57,526 nucleotides of DNA, from contig CAKKRE010000013.1 in NCBI GenBank assembly GCA_919902505.1, positions 1-57,526 of the forward strand. Direction: 5' to 3'. The position numbers were made by a program, and so were the translations under genes. The stretch comes from Nitrospiraceae bacterium (lineage in GTDB: Bacteria; Nitrospirota; Nitrospiria; Nitrospirales; Nitrospiraceae). The stretch's first letter is position 1. Each line of letters opens with the position of its first letter. The notes under the pieces are model-generated. The model made no database searches. It was not told the DNA's origin and saw only the letters and a list, made by a program, of their open reading frames with translations. Positions 43,247 to 52,583 of this stretch are shown here, one piece after another.

Positions 43247-44007
43247 CGTGACGAATCCACTACGCGGTGCGCGAGGAATAGCATTAAAACGGTGCCACTG
43301 ACGTAATAGACCAGATCCTTCGTGTCGACCAGTCCACGGACCAAATGATCGAAGTGTTCCATGAACGAGAGGTAGGAGACCACGTGGCCGGCCGGCGTGT
43401 CACCTAACAGCGAGCCGAGGCCAGCCAACAGCCAACACATCAAGAGCAGGCCGAAGCTGGTAAAGGCGGCCACGATTTGATTCTCTGTGATGGATGAGGC
43501 AAAGAGGCCGACAGCCAGGAAAAACCCACCGAGGAGCGCCATACCGAGGTAACCCGTCAGGACGGGATACCAATCGAAATCGCTGAAGAGAGCCAGTGTG
43601 AGCGGGACCAAGGTGGTCAGGAGGAGCATCCCGATAAAGACCAGGTACACACTGATGAATTTGCCGACGATAATCTCGCTCACCCGCACCGGAGCGGTCA
43701 TTAAAAATTCGAAGGTCCGCAGTTTTCGTTCCTCGGCCAGGAGTCGCATGGTGAGAATGGGGAGGATCAATAGCAACACGAAGCGCATGCTGGCAAAGAG
43801 ATTGCGGAAGACCAGATCGTTCAGATTGATCTGCGCGGTGCCGCCCTGCATCTGCATCAACTGAATGGCCTGGGCGCCGGTAAAGACAATATAGAGATAG
43901 GCCAGGAAACCGAAGGTCAGCAGGAACACTCCGCCCACGACGTAGACGATCGGGGAGACGAAGTACGAGCGTAGTTCCTTGGCGATAATGGCTTGAACAG
44001 GTGGCAT
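43237..44007 (-). CDS. ABC-2 type permease (GldF-like)
   Basis: 256-aa membrane protein with about six helices (YVVGGVFLLTFGFLAYLYIV, FVLLLILPILTMRLLAEERK and others). The ABC-2 signature (LRTFEFLMTAPVRVSEIIVG) is present. It pairs with the ATPase gene 4 bp upstream and GldG downstream. In Bacteroidota such genes are involved in gliding; in other phyla they occur without gliding, and the substrate is unknown. Confidence 0.92.
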   Translation of the reverse strand: MPPVQAIIAKELRSYFVSPIVYVVGGVFLLTFGFLAYLYIVFTGAQAIQLMQMQGGTAQINLNDLVFRNLFASMRFVLLLILPILTMRLLAEERKLRTFEFLMTAPVRVSEIIVGKFISVYLVFIGMLLLTTLVPLTLALFSDFDWYPVLTGYLGMALLGGFFLAVGLFASSITENQIVAAFTSFGLLLMCWLLAGLGSLLGDTPAGHVVSYLSFMEHFDHLVRGLVDTKDLVYYVSGTVLMLFLAHRVVDSSRWK

Positions 44008-44011
44008 CGGG

Positions 44012-44980
44012 TTAGAGTCGTTCGCTTTCCGTCCCGTCGTTCGGTTTCGGCAGACTGTCTTCCCGCTGAGTCAATTTGAGGAAGACGTCTTCCAGGGTCA
44101 TGGAGACCGGTTTCATTTCAAGCAATCCCCAATCCTGTCCCACAACAAAGCGTGCGACTTCTTCCCGGATATCTCTTCCCAGGGCGCACTCGATGAGAAC
44201 TGTGTGGGGCTCGGATGTCGCCAGCACATGCTCGACCCCGGCGACGTCGAGAAAGCGTTTGAGGACATCCGCCGGAGGAGTTCTGAGGGTCACGCTGATC
44301 TTTTCCGATCGCCGGAGCCGGGCGGACAGTTGGTCCGGCGTGTCTTCGGCCACAATCCGGCCGCCATTGATAATTACGACGCGCTGACAGACGGCGGTGG
44401 CTTCAGGGAGAATGTGTGTGCTCAAAATCACTGAGTGAGAGCCAGTCAGGCTCTTGATCAATTCTCTAATTTCGATAATTTGTTTTGGGTCGAGACCTAC
44501 CGTGGGTTCGTCCAGGATCAGAACCGGGGGATCGTGAATCAGCGCTTGGGCCAGGCCGACTCGCTGGCGATACCCGCGTGACAGATTGGCGATGAGACGC
44601 TGGCGGACAGATCCTAAGGAAAGCCGTTCCATGACACGGTCCATGCCGGCCGTCAGCTCTTTGCCACTGAGTCCGCGGAGTTGTCCAACGAAGGCAAGGT
44701 ATTCGGAGACAGTGAGTTCTTGATACACCGGCGGCGTCTCGGGTAAATAGCCGATTCGCTTTTTCACCTCATCCGGTTGCTCTGCACAATCGAACCCTGC
44801 GACCTGCGCTGTCCCTTCCGTTGCCGGAATGAATGAGGTCAGGATCCGCATGGTCGTGGTTTTTCCAGCCCCATTCGGGCCGAGGAATGCCAGCACCTCA
44901 CCTTTGTCGACACGAAAGGTGACGCGGTCGATCGCCGTCAGGTTGCCATACCGTTTTGTGATGTTGCGAACTTCGATCAT
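44012..44980 (-). CDS. ABC transporter ATP-binding protein (GldA-like)
   Basis: 322 aa. Walker A AFLGPNGAGKTTTMRILTSF, Q loop GYLPETPPVYQEL, signature LSRGYRQRVGLAQALIHDPP, Walker B PVLILDEPTVGLD and H loop ILSTHILPEA are all present, so it should hydrolyse ATP. A DUF4162-like C-terminal extension follows. First gene of the operon with permease, GldG and DUF4340 proteins. Confidence 0.95.
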   Translation of the reverse strand: MIEVRNITKRYGNLTAIDRVTFRVDKGEVLAFLGPNGAGKTTTMRILTSFIPATEGTAQVAGFDCAEQPDEVKKRIGYLPETPPVYQELTVSEYLAFVGQLRGLSGKELTAGMDRVMERLSLGSVRQRLIANLSRGYRQRVGLAQALIHDPPVLILDEPTVGLDPKQIIEIRELIKSLTGSHSVILSTHILPEATAVCQRVVIINGGRIVAEDTPDQLSARLRRSEKISVTLRTPPADVLKRFLDVAGVEHVLATSEPHTVLIECALGRDIREEVARFVVGQDWGLLEMKPVSMTLEDVFLKLTQREDSLPKPNDGTESERL

Positions 44981-45162
44981 GCAGTCGAGAGAGACGGCTG
45001 GATGGGTGTGATTCCTGCTGTTCGTTGATACGGCACGTGGTGTGGCAAATCGAACTGGATATTACCGACCGCCTTCGATGCAGTCAAGAGAAGGATGTGC
45101 CCCAAGTCTTCTGAGCAGCAGGAAAAGACCTCGTTCGTCTTTACAGCGTGATGTGTAACTGC

Positions 45163-45180
45163 TAAAGTTCCGCGACTTTA
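45163..45180. repeat. Inverted repeat in the divergent intergenic region
   Basis: TAAAGT-TCCGCG-ACTTTA is a 6-bp inverted repeat with a 6-bp spacer, between the ABC operon and the small exported-protein gene. It could be an operator for either. No regulator family can be assigned. Confidence 0.35.
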
Positions 45181-45226
45181 TCCATCAAGTTGCTTCGCAC
45201 AATGAATGGAAAGAGGTTCGTCTGGG

Positions 45227-45604
45227 ATGAGGAGTGATATCAATCAGCCGAGACCGAGCTTGCTCGGTGTGTTAGTGATCGGCGCCGCACTCTGTGTCGC
45301 CCTTGCCGGCCTCGGAAGTTTTCTGACCTCGGTCTATGCTGCCAGTAACACGGTGTACGAGATCAAAGGGACGGTTGAAGCCGTCAACCTAGCAGATGAC
45401 CCTCCGGTCATCGTGGTCAGGGGGCAGCACGGAGCAAATGAAGACACGGTGGTCGGTGCGGTGCTCAAGCAGGGTGCCACCATCGTGCGCGGGAAAAAGC
45501 GGATCGGACTCGATCACATTCATGCGGGAGACAAAGTGACGCTGAAGTATGTCAAAACTCGTGACGGCCTCGCCGTTCGATCAATTATGCTCCACCGCAA
45601 TTAG
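45227..45604 (+). CDS. Small exported or membrane-anchored protein
   Basis: 125 aa from the ATG at 45227. A single hydrophobic segment (LLGVLVIGAALCVALAGLGS) is followed by a small beta-rich domain (TVYEIKGTVEAVNLADDPPV, then VTLKYVKTRDGLAVRSIMLH). This is an OB-like or DUF-type fold seen in many exported Nitrospira-type proteins. AAAGAGG lies 12 bases upstream. No function known. Confidence 0.6.
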   Translation: MRSDINQPRPSLLGVLVIGAALCVALAGLGSFLTSVYAASNTVYEIKGTVEAVNLADDPPVIVVRGQHGANEDTVVGAVLKQGATIVRGKKRIGLDHIHAGDKVTLKYVKTRDGLAVRSIMLHRN

Positions 45605-45660
45605 ACAATGATTGGGCACCAGTTATGGATGTGTTACTCACAAGGAGGTAGAGAGATTTT

Positions 45661-46320
45661 ATGATTCGACAGCATGTGGTGCGGGGGATATCTGCGCCGG
45701 TGGCCGTCGGGTTGCTGCTCCTGTTGGGCTGCTCCGGAAAAGGCGACATTATTCCGATGAACCTGACCCCCAAAATGCAAACGGATGCCACCAGTGCGGT
45801 TCAGGTGGTGAAGCCTATGGCGGGGCCTCGAGTGATGGTCATTCCGTTTGAAGATGGGCGGCCCGATCGAACCAAGGTTGGGAGTCGGAGTTCGATGTGG
45901 GGAGGCGACACATACTTTAACGTGTCGAGCGGGAGTGCTGGCGAGGAAACCGCCCAGGCTTTTGCCGATTATCTCAAGCGCAAGGGATGGCAAGCGCAGT
46001 ATGCCAAGACTGCTCCCGTAGCATCAGAAGCCGGTCCCGATGTTGTGGTTTCCGGGAAGATTCTCGAATTGGCGGTCGATGCCCGGCGTGGGGTATTTCT
46101 CACCGATATCGAAGCCCGAGCCAAGCTGGTCATTCAGGCGAGCAACCGAGAAGACAACAGCTCACTCGTACGAACCGACGCTCATTCAGGTAGCCATGAC
46201 AATGTGTTGTGGTTCGAGCCGCAGGATGGGGAAAGTATTCTGTCAGAAGTGTTGGAGAAGAATTTCGAGCGGTTCGTAGTAAACACCAAATTCGAAGACC
46301 GGGCTATTCGATTTCGTTAG
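45661..46320 (+). CDS. Lipoprotein, YajG-like
   Basis: 219 aa. The lipobox is VGLLLLLGCSGK. The mature part (PRVMVIPFEDGRPDRTKVGS, then VVVSGKILELAVDARRGVFL) fits the YajG-type fold: a small alpha/beta domain with a repeated strand pattern. It ends FERFVVNTKFEDRAIRFR. Anchored by lipid to the outer or inner membrane. CAAGGAGG lies just before the ATG. Role unknown. Confidence 0.72.
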   Translation: MIRQHVVRGISAPVAVGLLLLLGCSGKGDIIPMNLTPKMQTDATSAVQVVKPMAGPRVMVIPFEDGRPDRTKVGSRSSMWGGDTYFNVSSGSAGEETAQAFADYLKRKGWQAQYAKTAPVASEAGPDVVVSGKILELAVDARRGVFLTDIEARAKLVIQASNREDNSSLVRTDAHSGSHDNVLWFEPQDGESILSEVLEKNFERFVVNTKFEDRAIRFR

Positions 46321-46671
46321 ATCGAGTTGCCAGTGGGAAATCGAACTGTCGGGCTGGCCTGATTTTATATGGTTGATCCGAGGGCCCGATAATTTGGGCT
46401 TGTGTTCACTCTTGCACTAGCAGCAGTTCCAAGCGTAGAGGCATCCTGCGTATCAGTGAGCGGAAGAAATTTATTTATTCCGTCGTTCGGCTCTGTTCAG
46501 CAAAATCATAGACTTCTTCTTCGTTGAGCGTTGAATTGTCTGCCCATCTGTAGGGGGCGTTGCTACCCAGACGGTATTGTCGCCAAGGGCAATCTTGCGT
46601 AGCCTAACCTCACTGAGTAGGAGAGTTGTCTGACAGGCGGTGAGCTGTAGGCTTTCACATGAGGTGCCTCT
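46321..46671. other. Long leader before the RlpA gene, no gene seen
   Basis: About 350 bp. No coding frame is supported. It contains GCCTAACCTC-type sequence and several short inverted segments near 46560-46630, so a structured 5' leader is possible. I could not match it with confidence to any riboswitch class. Confidence 0.35.
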
Positions 46672-47331
46672 ATGGACATGAACTCCCGGAACCCTTTTCG
46701 TCGTAAGGCCGGTTACGCTGTGATTCCTCTGGCTGGCTGTTTGTTCCTGAGTGGTTGTTCCGCATTGCCGAAAGGCGAACTCACATTAGACCTCGGCATT
46801 AAAGATCGGGGTGTAGCCTCGTGGTACGGGAAGGAGTTTCATGGAAAACTCGCAGCCAATGGCGAGGTCTTCGATATGACTGCCTATACAGCTGCTCATC
46901 GTAAATTGCCGTTAGGTAGTGTGGTTCGTGTGATCAATTTGACCAATGGGAAAACCGTTCAAGTTCGAATCAACGATCGGGGGCCTTACGTTGCAGGGCG
47001 CATGCTGGATCTTTCGCATGCGGCGGCTCGCGAGTTAGGCATGGTTGAAGCCGGTACCACGGCGGTGCAGATTGAGGTGATTGGAGATCATCGTCCGGTC
47101 GCGCAGATTCCCCCGACGAAGATTCCTGCTGTGGCCGGTATATTATTGAATGTGGATACGCGCGCAGTGAGGCAACATCGTCGCCCGGAGGAGGGAGTTG
47201 AACGACCTGCCGTTCCTGTAAGAATGATGCCACAAGAAGCGCTCTATGTGAGGCGAGAGCGCCGTATCGGCAGTATGTTGGCAGCCGACCACACGGCTCA
47301 CAATACCGTCCCCGTCCTCATCCTATCCTAA
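46672..47331 (+). CDS. rlpA: RlpA-family septal ring lipoprotein
   Basis: 219 aa. The lipobox is LAGCLFLSGCSA. The RlpA double-psi beta-barrel follows: GVASWYGKEFHGKLAANGEV, AAHRKLPLGSVVRVINLTNG and RINDRGPYVAGRMLDLSHAA, with the conserved Asp and His of the peptidoglycan-cleaving site. No C-terminal SPOR domain is present; the tail is a basic region (RAVRQHRRPEEGVERPAV). It probably acts on naked glycan strands or as a structural septal protein. The ATG at 46672 or 46678 is preceded by GAGGTG. Confidence 0.9.
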   Translation: MDMNSRNPFRRKAGYAVIPLAGCLFLSGCSALPKGELTLDLGIKDRGVASWYGKEFHGKLAANGEVFDMTAYTAAHRKLPLGSVVRVINLTNGKTVQVRINDRGPYVAGRMLDLSHAAARELGMVEAGTTAVQIEVIGDHRPVAQIPPTKIPAVAGILLNVDTRAVRQHRRPEEGVERPAVPVRMMPQEALYVRRERRIGSMLAADHTAHNTVPVLILS

Positions 47332-47458
47332 GTGAGCGGTCCTCCGTTAGTTGACACTTCCGCCCGTACTTGATTAGACTGCCTCCTCTGGAGTGAAGCC
47401 TGATTGCGCCGTCATTCCTTATGTTTGTTGATCTTAATTGTTGGAGGTTGAAAGCTGA

Positions 47459-47662
47459 ATGGCAAAGAAACCAGTTGGTGAATCAGACGAGGTCCGACTC
47501 AAGAAAAAAGTTGCGGTACGAGTAACAAAAGAAGCAAACCTTTCAGGTGATCCGGCTGCCCGCTCTTTACACAAACGGCTCAAGCGAGTGCAGCGCAAGC
47601 GGCGTGCGCTTGCATTGAGAAAAAAACATGCGGCTGGAAATCAGACTGAAGCGAAGTCCTAA
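47459..47662 (+). CDS. Small basic protein
   Basis: 67 aa, very Lys/Arg-rich (EVRLKKKVAVRVTKEANLSG, then SLHKRLKRVQRKRRALALRK). Likely nucleic-acid-binding by charge; no known fold recognised. TTGGAGG lies before the ATG. It is followed by the HEAT-repeat gene after about 65 bp. Confidence 0.6.
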   Translation: MAKKPVGESDEVRLKKKVAVRVTKEANLSGDPAARSLHKRLKRVQRKRRALALRKKHAAGNQTEAKS

Positions 47663-47726
47663 GCGGTTGCGGGATTGACGGATTTGAGCGCCACGCCTAC
47701 CCCTCTGCGGAACAAGGAACATTGAT

Positions 47727-48557
47727 ATGGAACACACTGGTGAAAAAGAAGAACAGGCCCAGGCTGTTTCCCCCATTAGTCAGGTTGAGGATGAGACTTT
47801 GACAGATCAGGTCTCGGATCAACTGGCCGCGTCCTTGGAATCTTCGGCAGGGGCCCAGGACCTCACTGATCCATTGCAGGAAGTGGTTCTTGAGGAGGAG
47901 CAGGTCAAGGACGAGATCGATATTCAAATCGATCTTCTCAAAGACCCTGATTGGGTGGTTAGGCGGGAAGCCGCAATCACGCTGGGGGAAATGGGCGATG
48001 AGCGTTGCGTCGAACCGCTCGCTGCGGCTCTTCGCGATGGTGACTGGCAGGTGCGGGAAGTTGCGATTGAGGGGATCGGGCAGATCGGTTCTCCTGCCGT
48101 CGAGGTGTTGCTTAAGTTGCTCAGAGATTGGGATGTGCGGAAGTCCGCAATCATGGCTCTGGGGAAAATTCGTGATGAACGGGTGCTCGAGCCTCTGATG
48201 CAACAGCTCCGAAATGATGAGTTCATGGAGGATGCCACCGATGCCTTGGTTAATCTTGGTGAGCCGGCTCTGCCTGGTCTGATCAAGGCGTTGAAAGACA
48301 AAGAAGAGTTAGTGCGGAAGCAAGCGGTGATTGCGTTGGGGCGGATTAAGTCTTCCGAAGCCATCGATCCGCTGATTGAAATGTTGCAGAATAAGGACTG
48401 GTTCACTCGGCTGACAGCTGCCGCGGCACTTGAAGCTATCGGTGATGAGCGTGGTCGCGAAGCGATCAAGCCGTTGCTGAAAGACAGTGATATGGTGGTC
48501 AAGATGCGAGTCGAGCGCATTCTTGCAAAGTGGAAGAAGCAACCGGCCGCTGTTTAG
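47727..48557 (+). CDS. HEAT-repeat protein
   Basis: 276-aa soluble protein. After an acidic N-terminal 65 residues come about five HEAT/PBS-lyase-type repeats (DPDWVVRREAAITLGEMGDE, CVEPLAAALRDGDWQVREVA, DWDVRKSAIMALGKIRDERV, DKEELVRKQAVIALGRIKSS, NKDWFTRLTAAAALEAIGDE). Such repeats form protein-binding solenoids. There is no catalytic motif. It probably has a scaffold role. Neighbours include another HEAT protein on the opposite strand. Confidence 0.88.
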   Translation: MEHTGEKEEQAQAVSPISQVEDETLTDQVSDQLAASLESSAGAQDLTDPLQEVVLEEEQVKDEIDIQIDLLKDPDWVVRREAAITLGEMGDERCVEPLAAALRDGDWQVREVAIEGIGQIGSPAVEVLLKLLRDWDVRKSAIMALGKIRDERVLEPLMQQLRNDEFMEDATDALVNLGEPALPGLIKALKDKEELVRKQAVIALGRIKSSEAIDPLIEMLQNKDWFTRLTAAAALEAIGDERGREAIKPLLKDSDMVVKMRVERILAKWKKQPAAV

Positions 48558-48565
48558 CGCCCGCG

Positions 48566-49000
48566 TCACTTGCGGAGCAGAAGGTCTAGTTCCTTTTGGA
48601 TGTCGTCTAACTTCGTGGCAGATACTTTCTTCCCCAAGGATAGTTCCAGGCGAAGTTCTCTGATTTTTCCTGCCAGCTCTTTGACCTGAGCGTTAGGATC
48701 TACTTGTTTGCCCCCACGCGTGGCTAGTTCGAGTGTGTCGATAGCCTCTGCCAGCTCCTTTGCCGCATCAGTTGTATTTTTGTTGTAAAGTTCGACCTTC
48801 GCTTGCACCACTTTGGATTTTGCGTCGACCAGGCTTTGGCGGCGATGCAGATTCCGTTCTATTCCCAGGGTGGTGTCCACGACATTCCGTGAGAAATCCC
48901 GCACCGTTTGCTCAAGATTATTCGTCGGCTGTTTCCCCCAGAGGTATCCGAATCCGAACGAGAGGGCTAGTAGCATCAATAGCCCTATAAATCTGAGCAT
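48566..49000 (-). CDS. Membrane-anchored coiled-coil protein of unknown function
   Basis: 144 aa. An N-terminal helix (FIGLLMLLALSFGFGYLWGK) is followed by a long charged coiled-coil region (AKVELYNKNTTDAAKELAEA, then IRELRLELSLGKKVSATKLD). It is anchored to the inner membrane with a coiled-coil tail, probably periplasmic. It lies 15 bp downstream of the minus-strand HEAT gene and is probably cotranscribed with it. Confidence 0.72.
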   Translation of the reverse strand: MLRFIGLLMLLALSFGFGYLWGKQPTNNLEQTVRDFSRNVVDTTLGIERNLHRRQSLVDAKSKVVQAKVELYNKNTTDAAKELAEAIDTLELATRGGKQVDPNAQVKELAGKIRELRLELSLGKKVSATKLDDIQKELDLLLRK

Positions 49001-49015
49001 GCTGATTCTCAGCCC

Positions 49016-50461
49016 CTAGCGGGCGCTCCCTTGTTTATCTTTTCGAGACAACACGTGAATGAGGCTACCTGCGGAAGCAATGCGAACCGTGGGATCCGAA
49101 TCTTGGAGACCGGTTTTTAGAGGGGAGATGAGGGATTTCAGTTGTAGTTTGCCCAGCGCCCGTGCGGCCATAAGTCGTGGAAGTGGCTGCTGGTCTCGAA
49201 GTAAGCGTTCAAGCACGGCCAGGGCATTGGAAGTGGTTGCGGCCGCCAGGGCATGCGCAGCACCGCCACGTACTGAAGGATCAGGATGTCGGGCGAGGTC
49301 TGCGGCATTCAGAACTGCGCTGGCATCACCCAGTCTGAGGAGAGCCTCGACGGCGCTGATACGGACATGCTCATCGGGGTCTCGCAATAGTGGTTGGACA
49401 ACGCTACGAGTTTCAGTGGCGCCAAGTCGGCCGAGACTGGAAGCGGCGACACTACGGACGCGCGGATTCTCATCACTCAGAGCGTGTGTCAGTGGAGCGA
49501 TCCCGTCGGTGCTACCGAATTCTCCTAGAGCCCCCGCTGCGAAGGCACGGACTGCTGGATGGGGATCGTAGACGGCTTGGCTCAAGATCGACAGGCTGGC
49601 AGGTCGGCGCAATCGTCCGAGCATACCCAGTGCTGCCATACGGACCTCAGGGTCGGGGAGCGTGACGGCATTGGAGATGTCGGTCAGGACGTCCGTTCGC
49701 CCGAGTTTGTACAATCCCGCGAAGGCAAAAATGGATTCCGGGCCCTCATCGACGCGGGCGATTTCGGTGAGTTGATCCGTTATGCCGGCGACTTTGGCAT
49801 CACTGAGGGCATTGATCGCCGCAATGCGAACGCCGGGCGCCTCGTCGCGTAGCGCTCGTTTGAGCGCCGAGGAGCGTCCGGCCAGACCGGCTCGTCCAAT
49901 GGCTTCGGCGGCGCGAGCGCGAACGAGCGCCGATGAATCCAGCAGGCCGTCTTCAAGGATCGGTAACGTGTCGCTTTCGCCCATTTCCGCCAGCGCCGTA
50001 TAGGCAGCAATGCGGATATGTTCCTGAGTATCACGGACACGAGTCACAATAAAACTTCGTGCAATGTCCCGCAGTACTGCTGGTTCGTCTGGACGATTAT
50101 TCGCAACGAGTGTGGTGTAGAGCTTCCAGGCCTCTTCAGGCTTTCCAAGCTTGAGGTGACTCAGAATGCCATAACGTAGGAGTTCCAACGCTGGTTGTTG
50201 ACCAGTGGGTATCTGCTGGAGTAGCTCCAGCACGCGATTGTATTCTGCCGCTTGGTAAAGGGTCATCGCCTGGCGTTCGAGTTGGGTGACGGCGGGCTTA
50301 GGAGATGGTGGGGCTGCCGTTGCCGGGTAGGGGGCGGCCCACGCGAGCAGCACAAGTCCAGCCGGAAGTATCCAGGTGGCGCATCGGCGGCCTCGCGGGA
50401 GACTGGGCCCAGGTCCGATCACGCTACCACTTGTTCGGGGTGCGCGCGGTGGCCGGTGCAT
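49016..50461 (-). CDS. Exported HEAT-repeat protein
   Basis: 481 aa. A signal-like segment (WILPAGLVLLAWAAPYPATA) follows ~30 basic residues, then a helical N-terminal part (AMTLYQAAEYNRVLELLQQI, TPR-like) and then about ten HEAT repeats (DTLPILEDGLLDSSALVRAR, DPHPAVRAFAAGALGEFGST, DENPRVRSVAASSLGRLGAT, DPDEHVRISAVEALLRLGDA). A periplasmic or membrane-attached solenoid scaffold. The start overlaps the end of the phosphorylase gene by 38 bp; a later start after the Arg-rich leader is possible. Confidence 0.82.
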   Translation of the reverse strand: MHRPPRAPRTSGSVIGPGPSLPRGRRCATWILPAGLVLLAWAAPYPATAAPPSPKPAVTQLERQAMTLYQAAEYNRVLELLQQIPTGQQPALELLRYGILSHLKLGKPEEAWKLYTTLVANNRPDEPAVLRDIARSFIVTRVRDTQEHIRIAAYTALAEMGESDTLPILEDGLLDSSALVRARAAEAIGRAGLAGRSSALKRALRDEAPGVRIAAINALSDAKVAGITDQLTEIARVDEGPESIFAFAGLYKLGRTDVLTDISNAVTLPDPEVRMAALGMLGRLRRPASLSILSQAVYDPHPAVRAFAAGALGEFGSTDGIAPLTHALSDENPRVRSVAASSLGRLGATETRSVVQPLLRDPDEHVRISAVEALLRLGDASAVLNAADLARHPDPSVRGGAAHALAAATTSNALAVLERLLRDQQPLPRLMAARALGKLQLKSLISPLKTGLQDSDPTVRIASAGSLIHVLSRKDKQGSAR

Positions 50462-52583
50462 ACAGCTGCCTCATGTATTCCTTGACCATCCGTTTGGTGC
50501 AGAAGCGAGGGGCGACGGTTTTAATGCTCTCTTTGACAATCTGGAGCCACCCGCGTGGAATCCCGTCTAAGTCGCGTTGGTAGAACAGCGGGACGACCTC
50601 CTGTTCCAACACCCGGAACAATTGCTCCGCATCGTGAGCGTCCTGTGCCTGGGTGTCCGATCCCTCAGGCAGGGGTTGAATGCCCCATCCGTTGGCGCCG
50701 TTGTACCCCTCCTGCCACCAACCATCGAGGACACTGAGGTTAATCACGCCGTTGAGCGCGGCCTTTTGGCCGCTGGTCCCGCTCGCCTCGAGTGGGGCTC
50801 TCGGAGTGTTCAGCCAGATATCGACACCTTGCACCAGGTACTTTGCCATATGCATGTCGTAGTCTTCGAGGAAGGCGACATGCCCACCGAGTTTGTGATC
50901 GTTACAAAAACTCAGGACCTCGTGGATGAAGTATCGGCCCGGTTCATCGGCCGGGTGCGCTTTGCCGGCAAACACGATCTGGACAGGCCGCCATCGGTTG
51001 TGGAGCAATTGTTTGAGTCGATCGAGATCACGGAACAGCAGAGTCGCGCGTTTGTAGGTCGCGAACCGTCGGGCAAATCCGATCGTGAGGGCTTCCGGGT
51101 CCAGCAGCGTTCCCCTGGCGATCGCTTGCATGGGCTGGAGATGGCCGCGAATCCAGCCGTCCCGCGCGCGCTCGCGAATAAACCGCATCAGTTTGCGTCG
51201 CGTTGTTTGTCGAACGGCCCAAAGAGCGTCATCCGGCAGGTCGGTGACCCGTTGCCAAATGGTGGGGTCATCGACCCGTTCCGCCCAGTCAGGGCTGAGA
51301 TATTTGGCATAGAGGGAGCTCGACTCCGGGGAGATCCAGGTAGGCGCGTGGATGCCGTTGGTGAGGCTGCGGATAGGGACGAGATCCTGCGCCAGGCCAG
51401 GCCACAAGTGTTGCCACATTTGTCGAGAGACGCGCCCGTGCTCGCGGCTTACGCCGTTGACGTGGGCCGACAGTCGCATCGCGAGTGCTGTCATGTTGAA
51501 GCCGTGGCCCTCGCTTTCAGGGGTTTCACCCAGGCGGAGGAATTCTTCTCTGGAGAGTCCGAGTTGGCCCCAATAGTTGCTGAAGTAGCGATCCATTAGG
51601 TGAAACGGAAAGATATCGTGCCCGGCCGGAACGGGGGTGTGTGTGGTGAAGACGGTGCTTTGTCGAACTAGATCGCTTGCTTCGGCGTGGTTATGGCCGG
51701 TGGTGACGAATTCCCGGATGCGTTCTAGGGTCAGGAAGGCCGAATGGCCTTCATTGCAATGCCAGACTGCGGGATTGATGCCCAGGGCGCGCAAGATCCG
51801 CACGCCGCCGATCCCGAGCAGAAACTCCTGACAGAGCCTGATCTCCTGGTCTCCACCGTAGAGCCGTGCGGAGAGGGCACGATCTTCCGGGGTGTTTTCG
51901 GGCACATCCGTGTCGATGAGATAGAGGGACATCCGCCCGTTGCGTACTTGCCAGACGAGGACCGTGACTTGGCGGTGACCGATCTCGACCTTGATGGAGC
52001 AGGGGATCCCCGTCGGCGTCATGGCCTGGTGAATCGGTGAATCGTGTCGATTAAAGGGCGCGTAGGTGGCTTCCTGCCATCCTTCCGGGTTGATACGCTG
52101 CTTGAAATATCCTTGCGGGTACATGAAGCCGATGCCGACGAGCGGAATGCCCAAGTCGCTGGCTTCTTTGCAATGGTCTCCGGCAAGAATGCCGAGTCCG
52201 CCGCTATAGATTGGAATAGAAATGTGGAGTCCGAACTCGGCCGAAAAATAGGCGATGGGGGAATTCTGGAGCGCGGGGAACTCCGTCGCCGCCCAGGTGT
52301 TCTTAGTACTCAGATATTCATCGAAGGCACGCAACACGGCAGAATACTGCCGGGCGAAATTCGGATCACTGGCCAGGGTGGCAAAACGTTCAGGTTTCAC
52401 GCCGGAGAGCAATTGGACCGGATTGTGATGGGTGAGAAACCAGAGCGTGGGGTCGATGGACTCAAACAGCTGACGTGCCGGTTGGTTCCAACTCCACCAG
52501 AGATTGCGGGCCAGTTCACCGAGTCGATGCAGGCTTTGGGGAACCGTATCTTGAGGGGGTTGTATGTGGTCGGGTGCTTGCAC
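50424..52583 (-). CDS. glgP: Alpha-glucan (glycogen) phosphorylase
   Basis: 719-aa PLP enzyme of the short phosphorylase type that releases glucose-1-phosphate from alpha-glucans. Blocks visible: IAYFSAEFGLHISIPIYSGG near residue 110, LGILAGDHCKEASDLGIPLV, VWHCNEGHSAFLTLERIREF, TTHTPVPAGHDIFP, FARRFATYKRATLLFRDLDR and the PLP-Lys region EASGTSGQKAALNGVINLSV. Here SGQKA stands where SGMKA is usual. It works with MalQ (29047-31320) in glycogen breakdown. The HEAT-repeat gene overlaps its 3' end. Confidence 0.95.
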   Translation of the reverse strand: MQAPDHIQPPQDTVPQSLHRLGELARNLWWSWNQPARQLFESIDPTLWFLTHHNPVQLLSGVKPERFATLASDPNFARQYSAVLRAFDEYLSTKNTWAATEFPALQNSPIAYFSAEFGLHISIPIYSGGLGILAGDHCKEASDLGIPLVGIGFMYPQGYFKQRINPEGWQEATYAPFNRHDSPIHQAMTPTGIPCSIKVEIGHRQVTVLVWQVRNGRMSLYLIDTDVPENTPEDRALSARLYGGDQEIRLCQEFLLGIGGVRILRALGINPAVWHCNEGHSAFLTLERIREFVTTGHNHAEASDLVRQSTVFTTHTPVPAGHDIFPFHLMDRYFSNYWGQLGLSREEFLRLGETPESEGHGFNMTALAMRLSAHVNGVSREHGRVSRQMWQHLWPGLAQDLVPIRSLTNGIHAPTWISPESSSLYAKYLSPDWAERVDDPTIWQRVTDLPDDALWAVRQTTRRKLMRFIRERARDGWIRGHLQPMQAIARGTLLDPEALTIGFARRFATYKRATLLFRDLDRLKQLLHNRWRPVQIVFAGKAHPADEPGRYFIHEVLSFCNDHKLGGHVAFLEDYDMHMAKYLVQGVDIWLNTPRAPLEASGTSGQKAALNGVINLSVLDGWWQEGYNGANGWGIQPLPEGSDTQAQDAHDAEQLFRVLEQEVVPLFYQRDLDGIPRGWLQIVKESIKTVAPRFCTKRMVKEYMRQLYAPATARTPNKW

